From positions 47,385 through 111,384 of the forward strand of contig JAJACS010000004.1 in NCBI GenBank assembly GCA_022601395.1: a DNA stretch of 64,000 bases, given 5' to 3'. The notes under the pieces were generated by a model. That model did not search any database, had not been told where the DNA came from, and worked only from the letters and a program-made list of their open reading frames with translations. Shown here in pieces: positions 17,837 to 26,352 of this stretch. The position numbers and the translations under genes were made by a program. The stretch comes from Chlamydiia bacterium (GTDB lineage Bacteria; Chlamydiota; Chlamydiia; Chlamydiales; GCA-2402025). How positions within the stretch are numbered: position 1 is the first letter of the stretch; the number at the start of each line of letters is the position of its first letter.

Positions 17837-18298
17837 TTACATAACTTCAGAATTAGAATGACCTCTATTCAGGTAATTCTCTTTATACTCTTTAACATCA
17901 TCAATGTGAATAACCCAAGCTGCGCCTTTTCTTGTAGCTTTCAGAAGCCCAATTCTAGTCGCGTAGTATATTTTCTGCGCTGGAACGCCGAGCATTTTCG
18001 CTACCTGATTAACTGAGTAGTATCCTCTCTCGTTATCAAATAGAAGCTCACCGTCAAACGTAGACTTCGCTCTAGAGTATTTCTGCCTTCTGTATTCTTC
18101 AAGATCTTCCAGCCTGATCGTCCAGCGAGTAGTATCTTTGTATGCTTTCAGCTTCTTCTGCTTAATAGCAACATAGATCGCTTGACGAGTCACGTTGTTG
18201 ATCTTAGCAGCTTCAGTGATCGAGACAACCTTCTTCTTAGGTGCGTCGTCGATGACTGTTACTTCACATTCATCTGCTCTATGACCGTCGAATGACAT
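17837..18298 (-). CDS. euo: EUO-type transcriptional regulator
   Basis: DNA-binding protein of 153 residues. In Chlamydia, EUO is made early and represses late genes until reticulate bodies convert to elementary bodies. Two excisionase-like winged helix-turn-helix units are visible. The first is VVSITEAAKINNVTRQAIYVA with TTRWTIRLEDLEEYRR, about residues 24-70. The second is YYSVNQVAKMLGVPAQKIYYA with AAWVIHIDDVKEYKE, about residues 92-140. The start at 18298 has a strong site (AGGAGGA). Convergent with recJ, separated by a terminator. It is a little shorter than the EUO proteins I remember. Identification rests on the duplicated domain plus the synteny recJ-euo-gltX. Confidence 0.9.
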   Translation of the reverse strand: MSFDGHRADECEVTVIDDAPKKKVVSITEAAKINNVTRQAIYVAIKQKKLKAYKDTTRWTIRLEDLEEYRRQKYSRAKSTFDGELLFDNERGYYSVNQVAKMLGVPAQKIYYATRIGLLKATRKGAAWVIHIDDVKEYKENYLNRGHSNSEVM

Positions 18299-18633
18299 TG
18301 TGTTTGTCCTCCTAACTCCCTAAATTATAGGGGTCTTTATTGGGTTTTAATAATAGTAACTCTCTCAGAACTAATTAAAACTTCCGCATATTGCGTAAAT
18401 TCTTAAACATTAATTCGTTTTGAATAAGTAATTATTACATAAATTTGAATTGAAATCAACGAAAAGGGAGAAAATATCTATTTTTTTCTCAGATATATGC
18501 AGAATTCCATAGAATACATCAAAATACCCACTTTTTACCAGATTTTTTCCATAATTCGTAAATTTTGATTTCAATAGATTTAAACATTTGATATGCCTTA
18601 AGATACGAAAGCATGACAAGCGGTGAGGCTATA
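18299..18633. promoter_or_regulatory. AT-rich divergent regulatory region between euo and the protease gene
   Basis: This 335-bp stretch has no convincing gene. It is strongly AT-rich with many A/T runs and separates two divergent genes, so it should hold the euo promoter (minus) and the protease promoter (plus). A 69-codon minus-strand frame at 18410-18619 lacks a ribosome binding site and is rich in Phe, Asn and Lys, as expected by chance in AT-rich DNA. A region this long is unusual in this compact genome and fits a developmentally controlled promoter. Confidence 0.5.
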
Positions 18634-20610
18634 ATGATACTTCGGGTTCTATTTATAAATCTCTTAATAATAGCTACTTGCGTTCTAGAAGCTAAACCCC
18701 CCGAGCTTACAAATAAGGAAACGAAAAGAAAGATCGAGGAGATCCTAAAAGCTCACGTATCCTATAAGACCCTAAACCACGAAATCTTGAAAAGATCCCT
18801 AGTTAATTTCTTCGATGAGTTAGACTCTACAAAAACCTATTTTATTGAAAATGAGATAGTTAAGTGGATAGACCCCTCTGAGCAGACCCTGAATCAAATG
18901 CAACAGGATTTCCAGAACGAATCCTTCTCTCAGTATGAAAAAATCTACGATATCATGATTTCAGCGATAAAAAGACGGTCTGACCTCGAGAAAAAGACAG
19001 CTCACTCCCCCCTCGCTGAGAAGGTCTCCGTCACTGAATTTAAAGATCTGACCTGGGCAAAAAGCCCAAATGAGCTCAAAGACCGCATAATTCAGCTTAG
19101 ATCCCTCCAGTTAGAAGCTGCTGAAACCCTTAATGATGAAGAAATTCAAGAGCAGTTTCTTCAGAAAATAGCGAAAAGAAGAACGAATCGAGAGTCTGAG
19201 ATTAATGCTGGCAACAAGAAAGACCGCCACAAACAGATGTTAAGCTTTGTTCTTAAGTCGCTTACAGCTTCTCTCGATGCGCACACCTCTTATTTCACCC
19301 CAGCTGAAGCTAACCAATTTATGATCCAAGTCCAGCAAAGGCTCTTTGGAATAGGAGCCCAGCTTAGAGACGACCTCAATGGATTCACTATAGTAAGACT
19401 ACTAGACGGCGGCCCAGCTCTACTAAGCAATAAAATTAAGACAGGCGATAGAATCATAGCTGTAAATGATGAAGCTGTCGTAGGTCTAGACATTATAGAG
19501 GCTGTCGATCTTATTAGAGGACCACGCGGAAGCAAGATCCACCTTACCCTCTTAAGAGAGCACCAAGAGGAAGACGGGGAGAAGCACCAGGAAAAAGTAA
19601 GTGTAGATATTGTAAGAGATGAAATCGTCCTTAAAGAGACAAGGTTCGAGACAAACCTTGAGCCCTATGGAGAAGGTGTTATCGCTCATATCCACCTTTT
19701 CTCCTTCTATCAGGACCCTAACAGCTCCTCTACTAAAGATATCAAAGAAGCTATAGAGAAGATTCAAAAGGAGAACAAGCTACTGGGCGTTATCCTAGAT
19801 CTTCGAAACAACGCTGGCGGCATCCTTCCTCAGGCTGTTTCCGTAACTGGCCTCTTTATCTCTAAAGGTATCGTGGCTTCAATCAAGGACAGTGCTGGAA
19901 AAGTTCAGCATTTAAGAAATTTTGACGGAAGCATTACTTATAACGGCCCTCTTTTTGTTCTAACAAACAGAGCTAGTGCATCAGCTGCTGAAATTGTTGC
20001 CCAAGCACTACAAGACTACGGTAGAGCTATTATCATAGGAGACACTCACACCTATGGTAAGGGGTCTTATCAATCTTTTACTCTAGAATCTACGAACTTG
20101 AACAAGATCAATCCTCAGGGTGAGTATAAGGTGACAAGAGGTATCTACTACACAGTGTCTGGTAAAAGCCCTCAACTCCATGGAGCTAAAGCTGACATCG
20201 TTGTACCTGGCATCTTATCAGAACTAGATATCGGAGAGTCGTTTGCTAAATTCCCTCTAGATCCCGATCAAATTTCTGAGAATTTTGACGACGATCTTAC
20301 AGACGTTCATCCTCTTCATAGAGGAAAAATGAAACGGCTATATAAAAACAACCTACAGCCAAAACTCGCATTCTACGACGCATACCTTCCTAATCTCATG
20401 GAAAACTCTGAGAAGAGGCTCGCTGCCAACAGCAACTTCCAGAATTTCCTTACAGAGATCAAGAAGTCTGAACCTTCTATAGAGACCATGGAATCTTTTG
20501 GGCAGAATGATATTCAGCTCGAAGAGGCCTATGCTATCATGAAGGACATGATTTTCCTTACAAACGAAAGCGAAGCCTACCAGGAGACCGAAGCGGTTTC
20601 TGCTAGATAG
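18634..20610 (+). CDS. tsp: Tail-specific protease (S41 family, Tsp/Prc-like)
   Basis: Exported processing serine protease. I start it at ATG 18634, seven codons inside the longest frame, because GGTGAGG precedes it and the protein then opens with a signal peptide (MILRVLFINLLIIATCVLEA). About 658 residues: an N-terminal helical Tsp region, a PDZ domain (FGIGAQLRDDLNGFTIV to GLDIIEAVDLIRG), and the S41 catalytic domain. The nucleophile Ser is in TNRASASAAEI and the general-base Lys in HTYGKGSYQ. In E. coli Prc degrades periplasmic proteins with non-polar C-termini; the Chlamydia homolog is near omcB and gltX. It lies between euo and gltX here. It is not CPAF, which lacks this long N-terminal region. 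Confidence 0.9.
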   Translation: MILRVLFINLLIIATCVLEAKPPELTNKETKRKIEEILKAHVSYKTLNHEILKRSLVNFFDELDSTKTYFIENEIVKWIDPSEQTLNQMQQDFQNESFSQYEKIYDIMISAIKRRSDLEKKTAHSPLAEKVSVTEFKDLTWAKSPNELKDRIIQLRSLQLEAAETLNDEEIQEQFLQKIAKRRTNRESEINAGNKKDRHKQMLSFVLKSLTASLDAHTSYFTPAEANQFMIQVQQRLFGIGAQLRDDLNGFTIVRLLDGGPALLSNKIKTGDRIIAVNDEAVVGLDIIEAVDLIRGPRGSKIHLTLLREHQEEDGEKHQEKVSVDIVRDEIVLKETRFETNLEPYGEGVIAHIHLFSFYQDPNSSSTKDIKEAIEKIQKENKLLGVILDLRNNAGGILPQAVSVTGLFISKGIVASIKDSAGKVQHLRNFDGSITYNGPLFVLTNRASASAAEIVAQALQDYGRAIIIGDTHTYGKGSYQSFTLESTNLNKINPQGEYKVTRGIYYTVSGKSPQLHGAKADIVVPGILSELDIGESFAKFPLDPDQISENFDDDLTDVHPLHRGKMKRLYKNNLQPKLAFYDAYLPNLMENSEKRLAANSNFQNFLTEIKKSEPSIETMESFGQNDIQLEEAYAIMKDMIFLTNESEAYQETEAVSAR

Positions 20611-20713
20611 GCAAAAAAGCCCCTTTTGTTCATTTCTCCCTTGAAATCTAACGATTTTTGAGAAACAATAGTTTCATTAATTATGTAGTTTTCAATTGAG
20701 AAAGGACTAAATC

Positions 20714-22243
20714 ATGAGTAAGGTGCGCGTTAGAATAGCCCCCTCTCCTACAGGAGATCCCCATGTTGGAACAGCTTACATGGCTCTTTTCAACTTAATT
20801 TTTGCAAGGCACTTTAAAGGATCTTTTATCCTTCGCATTGAAGACACTGACAGAACGAGATCAAAGCCCGAGTATGAAAAGAATATTTTTGATGCTCTTA
20901 AGTGGTGCGACATCCAGTGGGATGAAGGCCCTGATATTGGTGGAGAGTTCGGTCCATATAGACAATCTGAAAGAACCGAGATCTACAGAGAGTATTGCCA
21001 AAAGCTTCTAGATAGCGACAAAGCTTATAAATGTTTTGCGACCCCTGAAGAATTACAGGAAATGCGAGAAGTCAGCAGAAAACTCGGTACAAGAATCGGT
21101 TATGATAGAAGATATCGCAATCTTAGCGCTGATGAAATTAAGAAGAAAGAAAAGGAAGGCCTTCCTTATGTAGTAAGACTAAAAGTGCCTCTTACTGGAA
21201 CATGTGAATATGAAGATGCTACAAAAGGTCTTATCTCCTGCCCTTGGGCAGATATCGATGATCAGATCCTTCTGAAGTCCGATGGATTCCCAACCTATCA
21301 CCTTGCAAACGTAGTTGATGATCATCTTATGCAAATTTCTCATGTGATACGTGGAGATGAATGGATTAGCTCAACACCTAAGCACATTTACCTATATGAA
21401 GCTTTTGGGTTCAAAAAACCTACCTTCATGCATTTACCATTACTGCTTGGTGCAGATGGGAAAAAATTATCTAAGAGAAAGAACCCTACATCTATTTTCT
21501 ACTACAGAGATTGTGGCTACCTAAAAGAAGCTTTTGTGAATTTCATGACACTTATGGGATACAGCATGGCCGAAGATAAAGAAATTTACAGCCTCGATGA
21601 GATCATAAAAGAATTTGACCCAAAAAGGACTGGACTATCTGGCGCTTTCTTTGACGTTAAAAAGCTAGATTGGATAAATCAACAGTATCTAATTAACACA
21701 ATTCCTGAAGAGAACTTATGGGACCGCATTAAAGCTTGGGGCATGAACGACGCCTACATGCAAAAGCTGATGCCACTTTGCCATACAAGGATCAAGAATT
21801 TTGGCGACTTTATGGATCTTTGCCAATTCTTCTTTATTAACAATATTCCCCATGTAACTAAGCTTCTTTGTCCAAAAAAAGTGACTCCAGAGTCTTCTGC
21901 TATGATTCTTCAAGGCCTTATTTGGCATATGGAAGTTGATGATAACTGGGGAAAAGAAGGTGTTGAAGAAGCATCAAGAGTTTGTGCTGAAGTTTTTGGG
22001 GTGAATCACAAAAACATCGTGATGAAGATTCTTTTTGCTGCAATAACTGGCAAACACCAAGGCCCCCCTCTATTTGATTCAGTTGAAATCCTTGGAAAAG
22101 ATCGCACAAGGGCAAGACTGCTTGATGCAATCACATTCCTAGGAGGGATTTCAAACAAGAAAATGTCCTCACTTAAAAAGATGTGGGATAAAAAAGACTG
22201 CAGCGAAATGGTAAAAAAAGAAGAAGCTGCTCTAACTACTTAG
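20714..22243 (+). CDS. gltX: Glutamyl-tRNA synthetase
   Basis: Class I aminoacyl-tRNA synthetase charging tRNA-Glu, and perhaps tRNA-Gln when an amidotransferase is present. The HIGH-type motif is PSPTGDPHVG near residue 9. The KMSKS-type loop is GKKLSKRKNP near residue 254. LRIEDTDRTRS, a family signature, lies near residue 42. Its 509 residues match bacterial GltX of the chlamydial size. An AGGAC site precedes the ATG at 20714. Downstream a very short lipoprotein gene runs in the opposite direction, in the location where Chlamydia carries omcA. Confidence 0.96.
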   Translation: MSKVRVRIAPSPTGDPHVGTAYMALFNLIFARHFKGSFILRIEDTDRTRSKPEYEKNIFDALKWCDIQWDEGPDIGGEFGPYRQSERTEIYREYCQKLLDSDKAYKCFATPEELQEMREVSRKLGTRIGYDRRYRNLSADEIKKKEKEGLPYVVRLKVPLTGTCEYEDATKGLISCPWADIDDQILLKSDGFPTYHLANVVDDHLMQISHVIRGDEWISSTPKHIYLYEAFGFKKPTFMHLPLLLGADGKKLSKRKNPTSIFYYRDCGYLKEAFVNFMTLMGYSMAEDKEIYSLDEIIKEFDPKRTGLSGAFFDVKKLDWINQQYLINTIPEENLWDRIKAWGMNDAYMQKLMPLCHTRIKNFGDFMDLCQFFFINNIPHVTKLLCPKKVTPESSAMILQGLIWHMEVDDNWGKEGVEEASRVCAEVFGVNHKNIVMKILFAAITGKHQGPPLFDSVEILGKDRTRARLLDAITFLGGISNKKMSSLKKMWDKKDCSEMVKKEEAALTT

Positions 22244-22247
22244 GAAG

Positions 22248-22406
22248 TTAAAAAGAACGTCTCTTAGGATGATTCCTATCTTGGTGTTTTTGAATTTCTT
22301 CCTTGGATTCAGGAGAATCCGTAAGAATATAATGAGGCACATGACCTCTTTCCACACAAGCTGTGCAAAAGAGAACAACAACAGCCAATAAAAGGCTGAT
22401 CCTCAT
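22248..22406 (-). CDS. Small lipoprotein, 52 aa, in the omcA-like position
   Basis: A short gene whose start at 22406 is preceded by a strong ribosome binding site (GGAGGAATCC). The product starts MRISLLLAVVVLFCTAC, a lipoprotein signal peptide with a CTAC lipobox, so the mature protein would begin at Cys 17. The remaining 36 residues are hydrophilic (VERGHVPHYILTDSPESKEE, then a basic QKHQDRNHPKRRSF). In Chlamydia the small cysteine-rich lipoprotein OmcA is encoded next to gltX. This protein has only two cysteines, both in the signal/lipobox region, and I see no sequence match, so homology is unproven. Its stop is 4 bp from the convergent gltX stop. Confidence 0.65.
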   Translation of the reverse strand: MRISLLLAVVVLFCTACVERGHVPHYILTDSPESKEEIQKHQDRNHPKRRSF

Positions 22407-22467
22407 GGATTCCTCCTTAACGTTTTATAGTTAACCTACTTACTTTTGTAATAAAATATAGTGCATC

Positions 22468-23643
22468 ATGTCCACGATTATTTACAACAAAACGGCAAAA
22501 AGTAAAGAGAAGCCGGTATACAACCACAGCTTCCCCTTCATTGCTCGTGTAAAAAAGAGAGTTCTATTAAACAAATCTTCTTCTACAAAGAAGACGTTTC
22601 ATATTGAACTCGACTTAAAAGGTTCTCAAATCTCCTTCAAAGAAGGAGACGCTGTAGCTATTTTACCAAAAAACCCAAAAAAATTTGTAGATGAAACTCT
22701 AGCATACCTTGCGGGAGAAAATGATACTGAGATCCGCCACGAAAGATCCGACGCTAGCTACCCCCTAGAAGAGTTCGTTACAAAGCATGCAAATCTTTTA
22801 AAGGTCACTCCCAAGCTATTAAAGCTTCTTGATAAGGAGAGCAGCAACCAAGAGCTCAAAGAGCTCATCAAAGATGAAAATAAAACACTTAGAAAAGAGT
22901 TTGTAAATGCACATGACATCACTACATGCCTTAAACACTTCAAGATAAGCAATATTGATCCCGAACTTTTCTGCAATACTCTATCTCCACAACTTCCAAG
23001 ATTTTACTCAGTGGCTTCATCACAAAAGCTGCACCCCGATGTCGTACATATTCTTGTGGCTACGTTCTCCTATGAAAAACAAAGCGAGTTAAGAGAAGGA
23101 ATCGGCTCAGATTTTTTATGCTATCAAACAAAAGAAAGTGAATGTGAAGTCCCTCTATACTTCCAATCCAATCATAATTTTTTCCTGCCAGAAGACCGAA
23201 GCACTCCTGTTATTATGATAGGACCTGGAACAGGCGTTGCTGCCTTTAGATCCTTTATCCAAGAAAGAGTCTCGTGCAAAGAGAAGACAAGCAACTGGTT
23301 ATTTTTCGGAGAACGAAACAAAGATTTAGATTACTACTACGAAGAAGAGTTCAACTCATATGTAGAAAAAGGGCTCCTACGAATCGACGCTGCTTTTTCA
23401 AGAGACCAAAAAGAAAAAATTTACGTTCAGCATCTTATGCTTAAGCATTCCAAAGAGATCATGCAATGGATAACAGATGGCGCTTGCTTATATGTTTGCG
23501 GAGATGCAAGGCACATGGCAAAAGATGTCAACCTAGCCCTTTTACAGATCTTGCAGACTGAAGGCAACCTCAATGAAGAAGAGGCCAAAAAGAAGCTTCT
23601 TGCCCTACGTAAAGAAAAGCGCTACCAGACTGATGTCTATTAA
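22468..23643 (+). CDS. CysJ-like NADPH-flavoprotein reductase (no flavodoxin domain)
   Basis: FAD-dependent NADPH oxidoreductase of 391 residues in the sulfite reductase/cytochrome P450 reductase family. The FAD-binding part has PRFYSVASS near residue 177. The NADPH part has MIGPGTGVAAFRSFIQER near residue 250, FFGERN near residue 281 and YVCGDARHMAKDV near residue 345. The FMN-binding flavodoxin domain of true CysJ is missing. It would therefore pass electrons to a separate flavodoxin or another acceptor. Chlamydia carries a similar 'cysJ' next to ispF, as here, where the two genes converge with a 4-bp overlap. The physiological acceptor is unknown, and assimilatory sulfite reduction is unlikely. 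Confidence 0.85.
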   Translation: MSTIIYNKTAKSKEKPVYNHSFPFIARVKKRVLLNKSSSTKKTFHIELDLKGSQISFKEGDAVAILPKNPKKFVDETLAYLAGENDTEIRHERSDASYPLEEFVTKHANLLKVTPKLLKLLDKESSNQELKELIKDENKTLRKEFVNAHDITTCLKHFKISNIDPELFCNTLSPQLPRFYSVASSQKLHPDVVHILVATFSYEKQSELREGIGSDFLCYQTKESECEVPLYFQSNHNFFLPEDRSTPVIMIGPGTGVAAFRSFIQERVSCKEKTSNWLFFGERNKDLDYYYEEEFNSYVEKGLLRIDAAFSRDQKEKIYVQHLMLKHSKEIMQWITDGACLYVCGDARHMAKDVNLALLQILQTEGNLNEEEAKKKLLALRKEKRYQTDVY

Positions 23644-24128
23644 TCTTCTTGATAAACGGTAATCACACAAAAGCACATCAAGCCTTCACCTCTTCCAAAA
23701 TCAGAAAGCCCATCTCCTGATGTAAACGTCATACCTACCTGATCTACATGAAGCCCCATGAGTGATGCAATTTTCTCGCGCATTTCATCCGCTTTTTTTT
23801 GCAGCTTTGGTCTTTTTGCTTCAATCGTAAGAGCAACATGCTCTACTTTATGAGAGCCTAAAGTCTCTAAGGCTTTTTCGAGGTATACTGCACTGTCTGT
23901 AATCCCTTGAACTTTACAAAGCTCTATTGCGACCCTTCCAAGAATCGGCACATGAGTGATGCTTGATATTGCATTACAAATTGCATGAAGAGCTACATCT
24001 CCATCCGAGTCTGCAGAAAGCCCTGGCGCATCATCAAATATTAATCCTGCTATCGTGCACTTCTTATTTGATTCCTCCTCTAAAAAGCGATGCGAGTCTT
24101 GTCCTATTCCCGTTTTATAACGCCTCAT
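23640..24128 (-). CDS. ispF: 2-C-methyl-D-erythritol 2,4-cyclodiphosphate synthase
   Basis: Fifth enzyme of the methylerythritol phosphate isoprenoid route, making the cyclic diphosphate with release of CMP. The Zn-binding pair Asp 11 and His 13 is in GQDSHRF. The ADSDGDVALHA block is near residue 39, and the C-terminal TSGDGLSDFGRGEG is characteristic. Its 162 residues are typical. It supplies precursors for undecaprenyl phosphate (UppS, encoded at 6860) and quinones. Overlap with the convergent reductase gene is 4 bp. The upstream 150 bp to murA probably holds divergent promoters. Confidence 0.93.
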   Translation of the reverse strand: MRRYKTGIGQDSHRFLEEESNKKCTIAGLIFDDAPGLSADSDGDVALHAICNAISSITHVPILGRVAIELCKVQGITDSAVYLEKALETLGSHKVEHVALTIEAKRPKLQKKADEMREKIASLMGLHVDQVGMTFTSGDGLSDFGRGEGLMCFCVITVYQED

Positions 24129-24279
24129 ACAGTCCCCATGATTTTTTTGTAAAACCTAGTAATTCATAACGTGCAAATAGTGAATTGCATAGGAAAAATA
24201 CTATATTTTCATTTGAAGTTCTTTTCCACATTTAATACTTATTTAAGTAATATCTGGGCTGCAAAGCAAGGGCAAGTTC

Positions 24280-25665
24280 GTGGAATTTCTACAAATCAAA
24301 GGTGGTCATCCTCTAGAAGGATCAGTCAAAGCATCAGGCGCAAAAAATGCTGTTACAAAGATGCTTGTAGCCTCTTTACTATCTGATAAAAAATGCATTT
24401 TTCATAACGTTCCGAACATCATTGAAGTTGAAGTTACCGTTGAACTTTGCCAAGAAATTGGCATGGAAGTTTTCTGGGACAAATCACTTGCCACCATGGA
24501 AGTCCAAACAAAAGAGTTAAAGTCCTGCTATGTTCCCCAAAGACTCTCTGGAAGAAATAGAATCCCTATTCTCATGATCGGCGCTCTTCTTGGTAGAACG
24601 AGTGAAGACATTATTGTACCTGCGCAAGGTGGTTGTAACATCGGGAAAAGACCCGTTAATTTTCACATAGCAGCACTTGAAAAACTTGGAGCTACAGTTG
24701 AGTTCCGAAAAATGAAAAAAGAAGGAGCTTACATAGCCTCTGCTCACAACGGACTTACAGGAGCTCATATAAGACTTGACTACCCATCTGTTGGAGCTAC
24801 TGAAAATACCATGCTTGCAGCTTGCAGAGCTAAGGGTAAAACTGTCATCCAGAACGCTGCGATAGAGCCTGAAATTATTGATCTTATCTTGTTTTTACAG
24901 AAGCTTGGCGTAAATATCCATGTAGACAGCAATAGAACGATTGTGATTGAAGAAACAAAAACCTTTTATGAAGTAGAACATCATGTGTTAACAGATCGCA
25001 TTGAGGTTGCTTCGCTTGCTATGGCTGGAATAGGAACGAAGGGAAAAGTTTTTGTTGAAGGCGCTAGACAGGATCACATGATCATTTTTCTCAACAAGCT
25101 TCGTGAGATTGGTGGTGGCTTTGATGTAAAGAAAGATGGAATCGATTTTTATTACAAAGGTCCTTTAAAAGCCGGAGTGCATTTTGAAACCGATGTACAT
25201 CCTGGATTTCTAACTGACTGGCAGCAACCCTTTGTAACTCTTTTAACCCAGGCAGAGGGAGCTTCTGTAATCCACGAAACGGTCTACGAAAACCGCTTTG
25301 GCTACTTAGAAAACCTCAAAGAAATGGGAGCCGATGCGGAACTTTTTAAAGAGTGCCTTGGCGGCAGGTCATGTAGATTCAAAGCACAGAACCACTACCA
25401 CAGCGCAGTGATCAAAGGCCCTACAAAACTAACTGGGAAAAAGATCAAAATCCCAGATCTCAGAGCAGGATATGCTTATGTTCTTGCAGCATTAATAGCA
25501 GAAGACACTAGCGAAATCCACAACCTTTACTATTTAGATAGAGGCTATGAACAAATCGATGTCAAGCTTGCTTCACTCGGGGCAGATATCCAAAGAAAGA
25601 CAGCTAAAATCAAGAAGGCACAAGAAACTCTCGCAGAGTTAATCCTTACAAAAAACACTCTTTAA
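24280..25665 (+). CDS. murA: UDP-N-acetylglucosamine 1-carboxyvinyltransferase
   Basis: First committed enzyme of peptidoglycan precursor synthesis, adding enolpyruvate to UDP-GlcNAc. It starts at GTG 24280 after AAGGGC. KASGAKNAVTKML near residue 18 is the conserved Lys-Asn substrate motif. The active loop reads PAQGGCNIGKRPVNFH with Cys at residue 119. Chlamydia trachomatis MurA is reported to have Asp at this position, which gives fosfomycin resistance, so the Cys is notable. Its 461 residues include the C-terminal LRAGYAYVLAALIA and DRGYEQIDVKLASLGA blocks. In Chlamydia murA adjoins argS; here argS lies about 2.6 kb away with transferase and epmB genes between. Confidence 0.95.
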   Translation: MEFLQIKGGHPLEGSVKASGAKNAVTKMLVASLLSDKKCIFHNVPNIIEVEVTVELCQEIGMEVFWDKSLATMEVQTKELKSCYVPQRLSGRNRIPILMIGALLGRTSEDIIVPAQGGCNIGKRPVNFHIAALEKLGATVEFRKMKKEGAYIASAHNGLTGAHIRLDYPSVGATENTMLAACRAKGKTVIQNAAIEPEIIDLILFLQKLGVNIHVDSNRTIVIEETKTFYEVEHHVLTDRIEVASLAMAGIGTKGKVFVEGARQDHMIIFLNKLREIGGGFDVKKDGIDFYYKGPLKAGVHFETDVHPGFLTDWQQPFVTLLTQAEGASVIHETVYENRFGYLENLKEMGADAELFKECLGGRSCRFKAQNHYHSAVIKGPTKLTGKKIKIPDLRAGYAYVLAALIAEDTSEIHNLYYLDRGYEQIDVKLASLGADIQRKTAKIKKAQETLAELILTKNTL

Positions 25666-25697
25666 ATTTTTTAGAATAAAGCACAAGAGACAGCTAT

Positions 25698-26267
25698 ATG
25701 AAAAAAACAATCGTTATTTTCTTTTTGTTAACTTCGATCGTCTATTTACCTAATTCATTTTGCTCATCCGAAAAAAAAGCATACATCATCACTGGTACAG
25801 AAAGTTCTGGTAGCATGTTTATAAGCAGAGTGATCGCTTATGTACTGGGATTATCAGAAAGCTGGGAAGGTTATGGTATGCTAGGAAAACCTGGAGATCA
25901 AACGGTGGTAGTTCATAGATCTATTCCATATGACTCCGGAAGTTTCATGGCTTTAAACGACTACAAGAAGCTTCTTGAAGACTACAAATTTTATTTCATC
26001 GTTTGCACTCGTGATATGAAAATTTCATGTTTATCCGCAAAACGTCGGTTCAAACGCTCAGCTTCTGAGGTGCAATCTCATCATTTAAAAGCAAAAGAGA
26101 TTCTTTCAGAAATTCTAAATAAAGAAGAAGCTTTTATTTGGAGCTATGAAACTCAATTACTCTTAAAAGAAGCCTATTATCAAAAACTCTATGAGTTTTT
26201 GGAAGTCGAGTCCGACTACCTCCCTCCACATCTTTTTGATGCTAATGATAAGTATATTTACTCTTAA
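25698..26267 (+). CDS. Exported sulfotransferase-like P-loop protein
   Basis: A 189-residue protein with a signal peptide (MKKTIVIFFLLTSIVYLPNSFC). Directly after it comes YIITGTESSGSMFISRVI. This resembles the 5'-phosphosulfate-binding loop of sulfotransferases (strand, loop with Gly-Ser-Ser-Gly-Ser, helix). VVHRSIPYD and YFIVCTRDMKIS later fit the 3'-phosphate-binding strand and Arg-Asp pair of that fold. It is shorter than most sulfotransferases. The N-terminal export signal suggests action outside the cytoplasm, where PAPS is not normally found, so secretion into the host or a changed function should be considered. It starts 32 bp after murA and is followed by another exported transferase-like gene. 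Confidence 0.55.
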   Translation: MKKTIVIFFLLTSIVYLPNSFCSSEKKAYIITGTESSGSMFISRVIAYVLGLSESWEGYGMLGKPGDQTVVVHRSIPYDSGSFMALNDYKKLLEDYKFYFIVCTRDMKISCLSAKRRFKRSASEVQSHHLKAKEILSEILNKEEAFIWSYETQLLLKEAYYQKLYEFLEVESDYLPPHLFDANDKYIYS

Positions 26268-26310
26268 TATCTCTTTTTAACCTTTTCCTTTAATTTAACT
26301 TTTTATATAA

Positions 26311-26341
26311 GCTTCTTGATACTAGTTAAGTATCAAGAAGC
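26311..26341. promoter_or_regulatory. Perfect 13-bp inverted repeat before the transferase gene
   Basis: GCTTCTTGATACT (26311-26323) and its exact complement (26329-26341) are separated by a 5-base loop. The right arm ends 11 bases before the ATG at 26353 and just before its ribosome binding site (CAAGG). No T tract follows on the plus strand, so it is not a standard terminator for the upstream gene. An operator or a 5'-leader hairpin fits better. Confidence 0.6.
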
Positions 26342-26352
26342 CAAGGTAAATA

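Noticed and set aside
17837..18298. Phage excisionase as an explanation for the winged-helix protein
   Set aside because: The two-domain arrangement and the recJ-euo-gltX order match the chlamydial EUO regulator, and no integrase is present.
18410..18619. A 69-codon minus-strand frame between euo and the protease gene
   Set aside because: No ribosome binding site, composition of chance AT-rich DNA (Phe, Asn, Lys, Ile), and it overlaps the protease start.
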